DNA of 57,305 bases, taken from the NCBI GenBank assembly GCA_025354405.1, contig JANXMY010000066.1, positions 1 to 57,305 of the forward strand, written 5' to 3'. The stretch is from Armatimonadota bacterium (GTDB lineage Bacteria > Armatimonadota > Armatimonadia > Armatimonadales > Capsulimonadaceae). The notes beneath the pieces are model-generated. The model did not search any database, was not told where the DNA came from, and worked only from the letters and a program-made list of their open reading frames with translations. Position 1 is the stretch's first letter. The number at the start of each line of letters is the position of its first letter. Of the stretch, positions 24,232 to 34,324 are shown one piece after another. Made by a program: the position numbers and the translations under genes.

Positions 24232-24810
24232 ATGGCACTTACGGAACGATTTTACGGGGCGAACACGGCGGGAACGGCCCGCCCCATACAGGACTTCGGC
24301 CTCAGTGATACCAACGCCTTGTATCAATATACCGCCAAGCTTCGGGTCAAAGGCCTGCTGGTCATCGTATTTTTCGACACGAATTCAGCCCCATCCGTCC
24401 AGGCCGTCGATATCGTGCAGGGATGGACCGCTGATTTGCCGACTCAGAAATGGACCGCACTGGCCGTCACGGAGGGCGATCGGCCAGAGATGGCTCAGTT
24501 TGCATCGCAGCATAGCCTATCCAATGTCTCAGTCCTGCTGGATCATGAACTGTATCAAACACGTCAGTGGGGTGTCTCCCACCTGCCCAGCATCTATCTC
24601 GTTTCTGGCAAAACAGGCCGGGTGCTGCATAAGATCATGGGATTGGACGAGGCCGCCCTCGATGGAATGAAGCTGATGCTGCACGACGAGGTCGGAAAGA
24701 TTGTCGCAGCAGAAGCAGCCGCAAAGAAAGCATCAGAAGAGAAAGCCGCGGCCGATGCCGCCGCCAAAGCCGCCGAAGCATCGAAAGCCGCCGAAGCATC
24801 GAAAGCCTGA
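24232..24810 (+). CDS. Thioredoxin-fold protein lacking the redox cysteines
   Basis: This 192-residue protein has a redoxin-like core. Strand LLVIVFFDT is followed by S52-A-P-S55 where C-x-x-C should be, and the cis-proline loop SHLPSIYLV (P119) is intact. It has no cysteine at all. The C-terminal 40 residues are a highly charged Ala/Lys/Glu helix with an AAEASK repeat. It cannot be a disulfide oxidoreductase; a chaperone-like or scaffolding role is possible. It follows the nucleotidyltransferase by 49 bases behind GAGGAG, so it may belong to that operon. Confidence 0.7.
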   Translation: MALTERFYGANTAGTARPIQDFGLSDTNALYQYTAKLRVKGLLVIVFFDTNSAPSVQAVDIVQGWTADLPTQKWTALAVTEGDRPEMAQFASQHSLSNVSVLLDHELYQTRQWGVSHLPSIYLVSGKTGRVLHKIMGLDEAALDGMKLMLHDEVGKIVAAEAAAKKASEEKAAADAAAKAAEASKAAEASKA

Positions 24811-24898
24811 GATTGATCAGATGTCACAATCAGATGTCACAAATAGTGTTCAATCTTCTCAAAATTGCTTCTGCAAAAACAGCAGTATGTCTTGCCGC

Positions 24899-24927
24899 TT
24901 GCGCTCTGGCGAAATATCGCTTATAAT
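24899..24927 (+). promoter_or_regulatory. Promoter of the lipoprotein-lptC-lptA operon
   Basis: TTGCGC (24899-24904), 17 bases, TATAAT (24922-24927), 65 bases before the lipoprotein ATG. Confidence 0.62.
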
Positions 24928-24992
24928 AAAGAACTGAAGACAAATACACACCAGCGTGGGCCGGCAGCGGTTTGTGTTGAGAGGAAGTACGA

Positions 24993-25220
24993 ATGAACTT
25001 TTTATTTGACAAGAGGCGTCTGGCCCTGATTGGAGCGGGTCTTGTCCTGGGACTTTTCCTGTCAGGCTGCGGCGGTGGGGGTGGTAACGGCAACTCCGGC
25101 ACACCCACCACGACAACAGGAACATCGTCGGGTGTAACGTCAACGACCGGGACGGGTGCCGGCACCGGTGTCGGCACCGGCTCCAGTGCTCCTCCGCCAC
25201 CACCCATTCAGGGTTTTTAA
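24993..25220 (+). CDS. Small Gly/Thr-rich lipoprotein
   Basis: This 75-residue protein has a lipoprotein signal: basic start, hydrophobic 9-23, and lipobox LSGC with Cys 25. The rest is a low-complexity Gly/Thr/Ser/Pro tail with GTGTGVG-type repeats and a PPPPP run. It has no recognisable domain and probably tethers to a membrane through the lipid. It stops three bases before the LptC-like start, so it shares that operon. Confidence 0.72.
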   Translation: MNFLFDKRRLALIGAGLVLGLFLSGCGGGGGNGNSGTPTTTTGTSSGVTSTTGTGAGTGVGTGSSAPPPPPIQGF

Positions 25221-25223
25221 CGA

Positions 25224-26057
25224 GTGCTTTTCCGCAGCCCTCGAACGATGCTAATTCTCGTGGGGATCGCGCTGACAATGGTCGCGGCGTGGTCCCTGCG
25301 ATACTTTTCCGGCGTCGAGCCGCTGACAGTGCTCTCCAAGAACTACTCTCAGGCAGGACTGGGACAGATTGGTCTTAAGGCCAGTGATGCCCACGTCATC
25401 GGCCATGAACGCGGCCACCAACGCTGGCGCATGGCGGCCCAGACGGTGACATTCAGCCGGGACCGGCGCTCATTGACGGTCGACGGTATCCGTAACGGCG
25501 TTTTTTACGACGTCCATACACATCCCCTAATTTCGATCCAGGCAGCCCATGCAGTTTGGCAGACTCCCCTGGGAGCTTTGAGCCCCGCCAATGCCGGAAC
25601 GCTTCGGCTGGAGGGCGGCGTCCTCGCCACGGTTTTAACCCCTGAACATCCCATTTTACGGTCCCAGGCAGTTATCTGGGATTCGCTGCGTACGCAGGTG
25701 ATCAGCCCTGGAACCGTTTCGGCAGCGATTCCGCGCTTGACCGTTACTGCCGGCAGCGGCACGTACACTCTCCCGAGTTTGACGCCAAATTCAAAGAATG
25801 CCGGTGGGACATTGATTCTTTCTCGAGGCATAGTGGGAGTCTTTCAGAGCCGCAACGGGCCGGCGACGCTCACCTGCCCCGGCCTAATTTGGAACTCCGC
25901 CCAAAACGCTGCCCAAAGCCAAGGGCCGGTCAAGGCACAGATCCCCGGCGGCCTCGGCATGGCAACCGCCACCGATATCCAGGCAAATACCCGCACGGGC
26001 GACCTGTCAGGCCATGGCTTTTCGGGAACACTGCTGCTGTCGACTGAGGTACAATAA
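25224..26057 (+). CDS. LptC-like bitopic protein (second Lpt set)
   Basis: This 277-residue protein begins at a GTG at 25224. A single membrane span (about 9-25) is followed by periplasmic beta-jellyroll sequence: MAAQTVTFSRDRRSLTVDGIRNGVFYD and repeated TL-x-L-x-G-G-V patterns. This fits LptC, which links the Lpt transporter to LptA. An OstA-like gene follows directly. The protein is larger than E. coli LptC (191), so it may contain two jellyroll units. Confidence 0.65.
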   Translation: MLFRSPRTMLILVGIALTMVAAWSLRYFSGVEPLTVLSKNYSQAGLGQIGLKASDAHVIGHERGHQRWRMAAQTVTFSRDRRSLTVDGIRNGVFYDVHTHPLISIQAAHAVWQTPLGALSPANAGTLRLEGGVLATVLTPEHPILRSQAVIWDSLRTQVISPGTVSAAIPRLTVTAGSGTYTLPSLTPNSKNAGGTLILSRGIVGVFQSRNGPATLTCPGLIWNSAQNAAQSQGPVKAQIPGGLGMATATDIQANTRTGDLSGHGFSGTLLLSTEVQ

Positions 26058-26061
26058 GTCT

Positions 26062-27009
26062 ATGCGCCCATTCGCTAAAACTTTTTTCCCTCTGAATGCT
26101 GTGATTCCCGGCGCGGCCCTGGGCCTGCTGGCGTTCGCTCATTTCGCCTCGGTCTTGTACGCCGCTGAACCTGTTCCGATCTCAAAGCCCACCGCCGCAT
26201 CGCCGCAAACAGTTACCTACGCTTTCGGCGCGGCGCAATGGCTAAATGCCCCGCACTCGGTCGAAATGAGTCAGGGGGTGACATTCGGCCAGGATGACGC
26301 CACACTCAAGACTGACGCCGCTGTGGCCCTCTTAGACAAAGAGCAGCACCTCCTCAGCGCTCAGGCTTCCGGACCGGTGCATATCTTCGACCCCCAGGAC
26401 GATCTCACCGGGAAGCACGGGAAAATCGATTTCACGCGGCATCTCGCGACCCTGGAAAACAGCATCATACTGCTGGTGAAACCCGGTAAGCGTGAGGGGC
26501 AGGCCGCGGCCGGGTCGCCGCGAAAGCAGTTCCATGACCCGGCAACGCTTACCTGCGAGGCTATGACCTGGGACTACCGCCGCAAAATTGGGCGAGTTCC
26601 TGGGGCACTCAAAGTTGTGCAGGTCATACAGACCAAAGACGGGTTGGAGACGCGGACACTGACCGCCGACGCCGGCCTTTACAATGGCAAATTGGAGACT
26701 ATTCAGCTTGTCGGCACGGTCCGAGTGCGCACCAGTACGGGGGACATATTTGTGGCAGACACGCGGCCCAGCGGCAAGCCAGTGGTCATCGGAACCAAGG
26801 AAGGGGCTGAATACCTCTCTATCAAGTTCCCCTCAAACGGAATACTAGCGGTCCGGCCTGAAGATAAAAATGGCGGCAAGGATACCGTGCAGGATAACAC
26901 CGATGATGTTGACCTCACTGTCCCTGTGCCACCGCCGACAAAATCCCCTGCCCCCTCGGCAACCAGCACGAGGGATGCCGCGCCGCCGGCGGGAACGGGA
27001 AAACCCTGA
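26062..27009 (+). CDS. LptA/OstA-like secreted protein (second Lpt set)
   Basis: About 315 residues from the ATG at 26062; an upstream in-frame start at 26014 lies inside the preceding gene. A signal peptide (about 7-34, ending LYAA) precedes OstA-like repeats: VEMSQGVTFGQDDATLKTDAAVALLDKEQHLLSAQASGPVHI, then LTGKHGKIDF and LTCEAMTWDYRRKIGR. The last 40 residues are Pro/Ala-rich. It may form a second lipopolysaccharide bridge or carry another glycolipid. It ends one base into the next gene. Confidence 0.65.
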   Translation: MRPFAKTFFPLNAVIPGAALGLLAFAHFASVLYAAEPVPISKPTAASPQTVTYAFGAAQWLNAPHSVEMSQGVTFGQDDATLKTDAAVALLDKEQHLLSAQASGPVHIFDPQDDLTGKHGKIDFTRHLATLENSIILLVKPGKREGQAAAGSPRKQFHDPATLTCEAMTWDYRRKIGRVPGALKVVQVIQTKDGLETRTLTADAGLYNGKLETIQLVGTVRVRTSTGDIFVADTRPSGKPVVIGTKEGAEYLSIKFPSNGILAVRPEDKNGGKDTVQDNTDDVDLTVPVPPPTKSPAPSATSTRDAAPPAGTGKP

Positions 27010-28124
27010 TGGAAGTGCTTTATGGAACGACCGGGCACCCCGGAGTTGCAATCGCCGTCGCGGCGCGGCTGCATGACGATTTCGGCGTCCCCTCCCTCTC
27101 CCCTGAACGCCTGCGCCGGCTAGGAGAGCGCCTGCGCTCCTTCGGAATGGAAAATCCCGAGCCTGAGCAAATCATTTTGATTGCCGATCGTGTTCCCCCA
27201 GGCTACTGGCTGTCTCCTCTTCCCGGGATTCAGATCATTGGGCTTGCCGCTCAGACTTCCTCACCACTAATTCCCGCTCCGGATCGGCCCGTCGTGCTGG
27301 GAATTGGGGAAGCACTTCTGCGTGCCGTGCAGGAGGATGATATCGTGATCGTCGACGGCGACCGAGGGCGTGTTTATATCTCACCCGATGCCGCCACCGT
27401 GGCTCGCTATCAAGCGCCGCAAACACTCTCCCGCCGATTTTTTCTCGAGGGTGATCACCTCCCCGCCCGAACGGCATCCGATAACCGGATCATCACCGTC
27501 CTCTGCGCGGCCTCAACACTCGTATTCGCCGAAGCGGCAATGACACACGGCGCAGACGGCCTGGTCGTCCCAGAAGTGAATGACTTTTTGGGTGGACCAC
27601 TTCTGGCCCAAACCGCTGGAGAGCAGGCGCAGACACTCGGAGATCTCGCGGATATCATCGGCGGTCAGCTCCTCTATCTGGATATTCCGCCTGAGCGGCT
27701 TGCCCTGGCTGCACTTGCCCGCGGGGCGTCTCGACTGCCCCTCCATCTCGTGCTGCGGGATCCTGCCGAGCGTGCGGAGCTGCAGGAGCGTTTGGAGGAG
27801 ATTGAGGCGGCCTTGGAAGAGGAAGATGCGCTATTTGGAAGGATGCAAATTGAGGCTGGGATCGCCGCCGGAGGCGACGATCTCCCGGAAACCTTGGACG
27901 GCTACAGCGGCAGCTTTGTGACGGGGACGCTGCTGGAAGCCTCCTGGGAACGGCTGCTCCTAGCTTCAGGACAGGCACGAGCAGCAAATAAGCCGATCAC
28001 GATTGCCCTTAACGGAGACTGGTGGCCACAGGTGCTTGGGGATGCACTAGGAATGGGATTCGGGCAGATAATCGTGCCCATTCATGCCGCTGCAGATGTC
28101 AAAGACGCCATTCGAGAGCTATGA
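27009..28124 (+). CDS. Degenerate PtsI-like (PEP-utilising swivel domain) protein
   Basis: This 371-residue protein follows the linker of enzyme I: a segment like the phosphohistidine loop (GLAAQTSSP, 78-86), then RPVVLGIGEAL, then DDIVIVDGDRGRVYISPDAATVARY (110-134). In active enzymes the loop reads G-G-x-T-S-H; here TSSP lacks the histidine. A partial barrel-like region follows (165-230 and 320-371), interrupted by a glutamate-rich coiled helix (252-280). It cannot phosphorylate HPr by the usual route. It is coupled to the LptA-like gene upstream and the methyltransferase downstream. Confidence 0.6.
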   Translation: MEVLYGTTGHPGVAIAVAARLHDDFGVPSLSPERLRRLGERLRSFGMENPEPEQIILIADRVPPGYWLSPLPGIQIIGLAAQTSSPLIPAPDRPVVLGIGEALLRAVQEDDIVIVDGDRGRVYISPDAATVARYQAPQTLSRRFFLEGDHLPARTASDNRIITVLCAASTLVFAEAAMTHGADGLVVPEVNDFLGGPLLAQTAGEQAQTLGDLADIIGGQLLYLDIPPERLALAALARGASRLPLHLVLRDPAERAELQERLEEIEAALEEEDALFGRMQIEAGIAAGGDDLPETLDGYSGSFVTGTLLEASWERLLLASGQARAANKPITIALNGDWWPQVLGDALGMGFGQIIVPIHAAADVKDAIREL

Positions 28125-28933
28125 CTATTTCCCTGGCGGTAACGACCGCGGCAAAACTCACCCCCACGCTTGATCAGATTGCGCAGGAGTTGTCTGCGCT
28201 GCTCAATAGCCCGTACGTTCCCCGTATGGGCCGTTCTCTGCCGGACATTTTCGAGGCTTCGGAGGCCAGCCGACTGCTGGTCGCAGGTGCGGATCATCTG
28301 CGATTGTATGACGGGGCCTCCGGAGCCGAATATTTTTATCACCCGAACATGTTTCTCTCACGCGGGTCGGTGATTCTCGCAGGAGGGCCGGACCACTTCC
28401 TCTCCGCCGTCGATCTCAGCCCAGGCGAGACACTGCTCGACTGTACGCTTGGATTTGCGTCGGAGTCCGCGCTGGCATCACTGGCTCTCGGTGGGACAGC
28501 TAAAGTCGTGGGGCTGGAAAGCGAACCGGTACTTGCGGAGATAACGCGCCGGGGCCTGCAGACATTCGTCTTACGCTCAGCACCGCTGACAGCGGCTCTG
28601 CGGCGCATCGAGGTAGTCACGGCGGACAATCGCTTATATCTTGAGTTCTGCGAGACGAATGCCTTCGATGTGGTCTATTTCGATCCGTTTTTTGATGAGC
28701 GTCTTTCCGGTTCGGAGGCTTCCATCAGCCCTCTGTTCGTTTTTGGCAATCCCGCGCCCCTCTCTCCGGATGCTGTAGAGAACGCTCGGCGAGTAGCCCG
28801 TCGCTGTGTGGTGATCAAGCATCCAGGACATATCGAACTGCCGGGACCGATTTCGCAGTGGGTCACGAAAACGCATGGGGGCCGAAAAAGCCGCGTCGTC
28901 TACAGTGTGCTTGAGAATTTGAGTGAAGGATAA
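28121..28933 (+). CDS. Class I SAM-dependent methyltransferase, RsmJ-like
   Basis: About 270 residues from the ATG at 28121, which overlaps the previous stop (ATGA); the frame is open further upstream. It has SAM motif I ETLLDCTLGFASESALASLALG (102-123), the motif II acid VVGLESE, and a catalytic-site-like DVVYFDPFFDE (about 184-194). The latter resembles the D-P-M-Y/F-P site of RsmJ-type RNA methyltransferases, here DPFF. The C-terminal SPDAVENARRVARRCVVIKHPG is also RsmJ-like. The substrate is probably rRNA, with moderate confidence. Confidence 0.7.
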   Translation: MTISLAVTTAAKLTPTLDQIAQELSALLNSPYVPRMGRSLPDIFEASEASRLLVAGADHLRLYDGASGAEYFYHPNMFLSRGSVILAGGPDHFLSAVDLSPGETLLDCTLGFASESALASLALGGTAKVVGLESEPVLAEITRRGLQTFVLRSAPLTAALRRIEVVTADNRLYLEFCETNAFDVVYFDPFFDERLSGSEASISPLFVFGNPAPLSPDAVENARRVARRCVVIKHPGHIELPGPISQWVTKTHGGRKSRVVYSVLENLSEG

Positions 28934-28934
28934 A

Positions 28935-31292
28935 CTAAGCGGCTTTGAGCAGAAGCAGCTCAGGCAAGCTGAGTCCTTTCAGATGCCTGGGGGCCAGCAG
29001 CAGCCCGAGGCTTTCTGCGGACATAGGTCGGTCGAAGAAATATCCCTGACCGAAGTCGCAGCCGAGGGCGCTGAGCTGTACGTGCTGCTCTGACGTTTCA
29101 ATACCTTCGCTTGTGATTCGCAGGTCCAGGGTCTTTGCCAGTGTTACGATCGCACGGACGATCGCTACATCTTCGTCACTGCGGCTCATTTTGGAAATAA
29201 ACGACCGGTCGATCTTGAGCGTGTCGATCGGCAGACTGCTCAAGTAGGCCATAGAAGAGTAGCCAGTGCCAAAATCATCCATTGCCGTGCGCACGCCTAG
29301 GTTTCGCAGCTCGTGCAGCCTTGGGATGATATTTTCCGTGTCCTGCATAATGACGCTCTCCGTGATCTCAAGCTTGAGATACTGGGGGAGAAGCTCGGAC
29401 TCTTTGAGTGCGGACACGACCTGCTCCACCAGGTCCGGCTGCTGAAGCTGATGTGCGGAGACATTGACGCTCACGGTCAAGGGCGGATCGTCCGGGAATT
29501 GCTTCTGCCACGCATGCATCTGCCGACAAGCCTCGCCCAGCACCCAGCGGCCAAGTGGATGGATCAGCCCCGTTTCTTCCGCCAGGGGGATAAAAGTTCC
29601 GGGCAGCAGCAGGCCGCGCTGTGGGTGCTGCCAGCGTACCAGCGCTTCCACTTCGCGGAGTGCCGAGGAATCTAAGGCAATGATCGGCTGGTAGAAGACC
29701 CGCAGCTCCTCCCCGTTGTCCAGCGCATGGCGCAGATCTATCTCCAGCTCCAGCCGCTCCATCGCCTGCATATTCATATGCTTACTGAAGATCACCGAAC
29801 GTGCTTTGCCGCTGGTTTTTGCCTGGTACATCGCCGTATCCGCTTCACGAAGGAGCTGCGCCGCCGTGCTATTTCCCCCACAGGCACTGGCGATTCCTAG
29901 ACTTCCGGACATGACTATCTCTCGGTCCGAAAGAAATATCGGCGTGTGTATTGCCTCGCAAATACGTTCGGCCAGACCGTCAATCTGATCCGCACCGGAA
30001 AGATCTTCCAGCAAAACCGTGAACTCGTCGCCGCCCAGACGTGCCACGGTGTCTCCAGGGCGGACACAGGCACTCAGTCGATTGGCGACGGAAACCAGCA
30101 GGCGATCTCCAGCCTCATGCCCGAGGCTATCGTTAACGACTTTAAAGTTGTCCATGTCGAGGAACAGCACTGCGACTGTCGTTCCCTGCCGCACAGACCG
30201 TGCCAGAGCATGTACAAGGCGTTCGATAAACAGAGCTCGGTTCGGCAGACAGGTCAGAGAATCGTGAAATGCCTGATACGCCAGATGCTCTTCGAATGCT
30301 TTGCGTTCACTGATATCGCGGCACGTCAGCACAATACCCTCGATTCCCGGTTCGAACAGAAGATTGGTGAAGACGATCTCAAACATACGCCAATCGCCAT
30401 CGGCTGGTCGCAAACGGATTTCCAGATTGACGCACTCATGTGGGTTCGATTGGGTCAGCCTGAGATGGGTCTGCATTCGGGACATCTCTTCTGGATGCAG
30501 CAGCCCGAAGACGCTGGTGTTCTCCAGAGACTCGGCTTCAAAACCCCAGACACGATTGACGGCGGAGCTGAGATATCGAAATTCCCCTTCCAGCGTGACG
30601 ATCGCAATCACATCGGATGCATTACGGATCAAAGCTCGGAAGCGCTGCTCGCTGGCAAGAAGTATCGCCTGCTCCGTCGCCAGGCGGGTCCCACGACGCT
30701 TAGCCCCCACAAAGCGGCGGACAAAAATAAACAGCATCAGCGCGGCTCCACACAAGACGCTGCTTGTCCCGACATCGGCGGTAGTATTCGCGAGAACGGC
30801 TTCGTCATTGTTGTTTTTGTCCGCCGCATAGATCGCACCCGCCAGAGTGTCGGAGGCAGCATTGATACGCTCGTCATGGACGCGCCGGGCCCTAGTGGGT
30901 GATCCCTGAAGGTAGAGACGCATCTCCAGGGTAACCTCCAGCTGGTAAAGGGAAAGCGCTTTGTTGACATTACGCCAGGATCCGCTGCTGCGGGCAGAGA
31001 GTGGCAGCCGGTCAAGACCCTGCTGGATCTCCAGATTGAGCGTGTCCAGACGCGCCATATCAGACGAGATCTGCTCCGGGTTTCCCGACATTTCGCGTTC
31101 GAGATTGCGCAGCTCACACACTTTTTTGTCCAGGCGCATCAGTGCGATCTGCGCCTGGCGCCCTTTGTCGGACAGGTGCTGAATTTGTGTGATAATTGCT
31201 GCGACAAGGAGAGCCGTCGCCAGGGCTGCAACCAAAGCCAAGGCGGAGAGGAAAAACGAACGCCAATCTATGCGGCTCAAATAGTTTTTCAT
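28935..31292 (-). CDS. Membrane-bound PAS-GGDEF-EAL cyclic-di-GMP enzyme
   Basis: About 785 residues from the ATG at 31292; a TTG at 31325 would add eleven. Two transmembrane segments (about 10-37 and 178-195) flank a periplasmic helical sensor. Then come a PAS domain (about 215-330), GGDEF (active motif 420-424, with an intact RxxD inhibitory site at 411-414), and an EAL domain (EAL at 549-551). Both active sites look complete, so it may both make and break c-di-GMP. It is convergent with the methyltransferase (one base apart). Confidence 0.93.
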   Translation of the reverse strand: MKNYLSRIDWRSFFLSALALVAALATALLVAAIITQIQHLSDKGRQAQIALMRLDKKVCELRNLEREMSGNPEQISSDMARLDTLNLEIQQGLDRLPLSARSSGSWRNVNKALSLYQLEVTLEMRLYLQGSPTRARRVHDERINAASDTLAGAIYAADKNNNDEAVLANTTADVGTSSVLCGAALMLFIFVRRFVGAKRRGTRLATEQAILLASEQRFRALIRNASDVIAIVTLEGEFRYLSSAVNRVWGFEAESLENTSVFGLLHPEEMSRMQTHLRLTQSNPHECVNLEIRLRPADGDWRMFEIVFTNLLFEPGIEGIVLTCRDISERKAFEEHLAYQAFHDSLTCLPNRALFIERLVHALARSVRQGTTVAVLFLDMDNFKVVNDSLGHEAGDRLLVSVANRLSACVRPGDTVARLGGDEFTVLLEDLSGADQIDGLAERICEAIHTPIFLSDREIVMSGSLGIASACGGNSTAAQLLREADTAMYQAKTSGKARSVIFSKHMNMQAMERLELEIDLRHALDNGEELRVFYQPIIALDSSALREVEALVRWQHPQRGLLLPGTFIPLAEETGLIHPLGRWVLGEACRQMHAWQKQFPDDPPLTVSVNVSAHQLQQPDLVEQVVSALKESELLPQYLKLEITESVIMQDTENIIPRLHELRNLGVRTAMDDFGTGYSSMAYLSSLPIDTLKIDRSFISKMSRSDEDVAIVRAIVTLAKTLDLRITSEGIETSEQHVQLSALGCDFGQGYFFDRPMSAESLGLLLAPRHLKGLSLPELLLLKAA

Positions 31293-31430
31293 GGAAATAC
31301 AAATGTAGGCCCGAAATATGTGCAATGATCGTAATTAGATTAGTTACACTATTATCGGCAGAAATACGTTTTTTGTTACCCTGGGCAAAACGATGTCCAA
31401 AACCCAGCCGTGTATCTTTCGCCAGGTCTA

Positions 31431-31439
31431 TGGTACAAT
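31431..31439 (+). promoter_or_regulatory. Extended -10 promoter for sucA
   Basis: TGGTACAAT is an extended -10 (TGn-TACAAT), 45 bases before the sucA ATG. There is no good -35, which extended -10 promoters can do without. Confidence 0.5.
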
Positions 31440-31483
31440 AGAGGGAGTAATATTTTATTGCAGCGAGACAAGGTGCTGGATTT

Positions 31484-34324
31484 ATGAGCGATCTGAACGA
31501 GTTTTATGGTCCTAATGCCGGATATGTCCTTGATTTGTATGATCGATACGTTAAGGACCCTATCTCTGTAGACCCCGCCACTCAGGCAATCTTTGCAGAG
31601 TGGACACCGCAAGAGTATTCCCCTCCCCCGGCTCAATCCGAGGCGGCTGCTACCCTCGACGTGATGAAAATCGTCGGGGCCGCACGCGTCACCCGTTTGG
31701 TGCGCGAGCTGGGACACCTGACGGCCCACATCGATCCACTCGGCAGTGAGCCGCCGGGCGATCCCGGACTGGAGCTGGCAACGCATGGATTGAGTACGGA
31801 CGATCTGGCCGCCCTCCCCGCCTCCGTTGTCGGCGGCCCTCTCGCGGAAGGTGCAGCAAATGCTCTGGAAGCTCTGGGGCGCCTGCGACAGGCATATTCG
31901 GGAGCGATCGGGTATGAAGACGACCATATTCAAAACCCGATTGAGCGAGAATGGATCCGGGAAGCCGCAGAAACAAGACGATTTTTCTCGGACTTCGGGG
32001 CGGATGATAAGCGAAAAGTGCTGCAGCGCCTGACCGAAGTCGAATCATTCGAGCGCTTTCTGCACCAGACATTCGTCGGGGCAAAGCGTTTCTCCATCGA
32101 AGGTCTGGATATTTTGGTGCCGATACTGGACCGTATCATTCACGAAGCCTCCCTCTCCGAGACGCATGAGATCGTCATGGGTATGGCTCATCGCGGGCGT
32201 CTGAATGTCCTGACCCATATTCTAGGCAAACCCTACTCGGCCATCATGCAGGAATTTCAATCTGCTAAACAGGATGAGAGTTCCTCCGTGGCAGGATCCG
32301 GTACGCAAGGGTACTCCGGCGACGTCAAGTATCACATGGGTGCGCGCCGGGATTACACAGATAATGGCGTGGAGGAGATGCCGATCACCCTGGCCCCCAA
32401 CCCCAGCCACCTGGAGTTCGTCGATCCAGTCGTGGAAGGCCGTGCCCGGGCCGCACAGGAGCAGCGACGTGAGCGTGGAGAGCCTAAACAGGACCCGCAA
32501 GCGTCACTCGCAATTTTGATCCACGGAGACGCGGCGTTTCCCGGTCAGGGGATCGTTCCCGAGACCCTGAATCTCTCGCGTCTGCCTGGATACTCCGTCG
32601 GTGGAACCATTCACATCATCACGAATAATCAGATCGGCTTTACGACGACACCTCGTGACTCTCGCTCGACTCTCTATGCCAGCGATCTGGCCAAGGGCTT
32701 TGAAATCCCCATCGTGCATGTCAATGCTGATGACGCCGAGGCCTGTATCGCCGCCGCCCGCATGGCTTTTGCCTACCGCGAGAAGTTCGGCGAGGATTTC
32801 CTGATCGATCTTGTGGGCTATCGCCGCTACGGACATAACGAAGGGGAAGAACCCGCCTACACTCAGCCGCGAATGTACGATGTCGTGCGAACCCATCCAA
32901 CCGTGCGCGAGATCTGGGCACGCACACTGTCCGCCCAGGGAGTTGTGACACCTCAGGAAGCCGGGGACATGGTGACCGCGCAGATGGCAAAGCTGGCCGA
33001 ATCGCGAACCACCCCTTCCGGCAAAGGCCTTCAGAAGGGCCCAGTACCGCCTGAGCGCTTTGCGGAGCTGTCAAAGACCGTCCAAACCAGTGTTTCCTCT
33101 GAGGAGCTAACAGCTCTGAACGAGTCTCTGCTCGCGCGGCCGGAAGGCTTCACGGTGAACTCCAAGCTCGACCGTCTGAAATTACAGCCGCGTCGAGCGG
33201 CTTTGGCGACGGAGGGAGCGATTACCTGGGCCCATGCGGAGACACTCGCGTTTGCGTCCATTCTCGCCGATGGCACTCCAATCCGCCTCTCCGGTCAGGA
33301 TTCACAGCCGGGAACCTTTAGTCAGCGGCATCTTGTGCTGCACGATCCGGAGACCGGCGAGTCCTACTGCCCGCTGCAGGTGCTGCCGGAAGCTAAAGCG
33401 TCCTTTGCCGTTTGTAACAGTCCGTTATCGGAGAACGCCGTACTCGGATTCGAATACGGGTACTCCATGCATGCTACCGGCTGCCTGGTGCTCTGGGAAG
33501 GACAGTTTGGGGACTTCGCAAACGGGGCGCAGGTGATTATTGATCAGTTCCTGGCCTCCGGCAATTCCAAGTGGCAGCAAACACCGTCCCTGGTACTCCT
33601 GCTGCCGCATGGGTATGAGGGTCAGGGGCCGGAGCATTCCAGTGCGCGTCTGGAGCGATTCCTGCAGCTCGCCGCAAACGACAATATTCGTGTCGCCTAT
33701 CCGACGACGTCCGCTCAGTATTTCCATCTTTTAAGGCGGCAGGCAGCACTGCTCTGGGATGCCCCTCGCCCGCTAGTTGTCATGACGCCTAAAGGCTTAC
33801 TGAAAGTAGACAAGCCGCCGGTCGGCTCGTCACTGGCTGATCTCGCGTTGGGATCCTTCCAGCCAATACTCGATGATCCGCGTCCCCGTGACCGAGCCAC
33901 GCAGGTCACCCGCCTGGTGCTCTGCAGCGGCAAAGTCTATGTGGACCTGGTCGCCCGCGAAGAATATGCCGCCACGAAGAATATCGCTGTCGCTCGCCTG
34001 GAAGAGCTCTATCCGTTCCCGCATCGGGAGCTTGAACAATTGCTCTCGGGATATCCGAACTTACGAGAAGTGATCTGGCTCCAGGAAGAGCCGCGAAACA
34101 TGGGTGCCTGGGTCTTTGTCTCCTCGCGTGTGCGGGCGCTGCTGCCCCCCGATGTTCAGCTGGCCTATGCAGGACGGCCTAAAGCCGCCAGTCCGTCAGA
34201 AGGATCCTCACGCCGTCACACAGTCGAGCAAAATCGCCTGCTGCTGGCCGCCCTCAGTGAAGCACCGAAACCAAGTCAAAACGGCGCAAAGACGAAAAGG
34301 AGTACGATAGTTCATGCCCATTGA
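31484..34324 (+). CDS. sucA: 2-oxoglutarate dehydrogenase E1 component
   Basis: This 946-residue protein begins with the E1o N-terminal peptide ([21 protein letters not shown]) that docks on E2. The thiamine-diphosphate site shows [10 protein letters not shown] and [11 protein letters not shown], and [12 protein letters not shown] is the signature of the family. The C-terminal EEPRNMGAW motif is also typical. It decarboxylates 2-oxoglutarate in the TCA cycle. It overlaps sucB by 11 bases. Residues near 40-150 differ in length from E. coli SucA but the rest aligns well. Confidence 0.97.
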   Translation: MSDLNEFYGPNAGYVLDLYDRYVKDPISVDPATQAIFAEWTPQEYSPPPAQSEAAATLDVMKIVGAARVTRLVRELGHLTAHIDPLGSEPPGDPGLELATHGLSTDDLAALPASVVGGPLAEGAANALEALGRLRQAYSGAIGYEDDHIQNPIEREWIREAAETRRFFSDFGADDKRKVLQRLTEVESFERFLHQTFVGAKRFSIEGLDILVPILDRIIHEASLSETHEIVMGMAHRGRLNVLTHILGKPYSAIMQEFQSAKQDESSSVAGSGTQGYSGDVKYHMGARRDYTDNGVEEMPITLAPNPSHLEFVDPVVEGRARAAQEQRRERGEPKQDPQASLAILIHGDAAFPGQGIVPETLNLSRLPGYSVGGTIHIITNNQIGFTTTPRDSRSTLYASDLAKGFEIPIVHVNADDAEACIAAARMAFAYREKFGEDFLIDLVGYRRYGHNEGEEPAYTQPRMYDVVRTHPTVREIWARTLSAQGVVTPQEAGDMVTAQMAKLAESRTTPSGKGLQKGPVPPERFAELSKTVQTSVSSEELTALNESLLARPEGFTVNSKLDRLKLQPRRAALATEGAITWAHAETLAFASILADGTPIRLSGQDSQPGTFSQRHLVLHDPETGESYCPLQVLPEAKASFAVCNSPLSENAVLGFEYGYSMHATGCLVLWEGQFGDFANGAQVIIDQFLASGNSKWQQTPSLVLLLPHGYEGQGPEHSSARLERFLQLAANDNIRVAYPTTSAQYFHLLRRQAALLWDAPRPLVVMTPKGLLKVDKPPVGSSLADLALGSFQPILDDPRPRDRATQVTRLVLCSGKVYVDLVAREEYAATKNIAVARLEELYPFPHRELEQLLSGYPNLREVIWLQEEPRNMGAWVFVSSRVRALLPPDVQLAYAGRPKAASPSEGSSRRHTVEQNRLLLAALSEAPKPSQNGAKTKRSTIVHAH

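Noticed and set aside
24993-25220. RiPP precursor reading for the 75-residue lipoprotein
   Set aside because: It has a clear lipobox and low-complexity tail and shares its operon with Lpt genes, not with the peptide locus.
29946-30902. 318-residue open frame on the plus strand
   Set aside because: Antisense to the PAS-GGDEF-EAL gene, which has intact motifs on the other strand.
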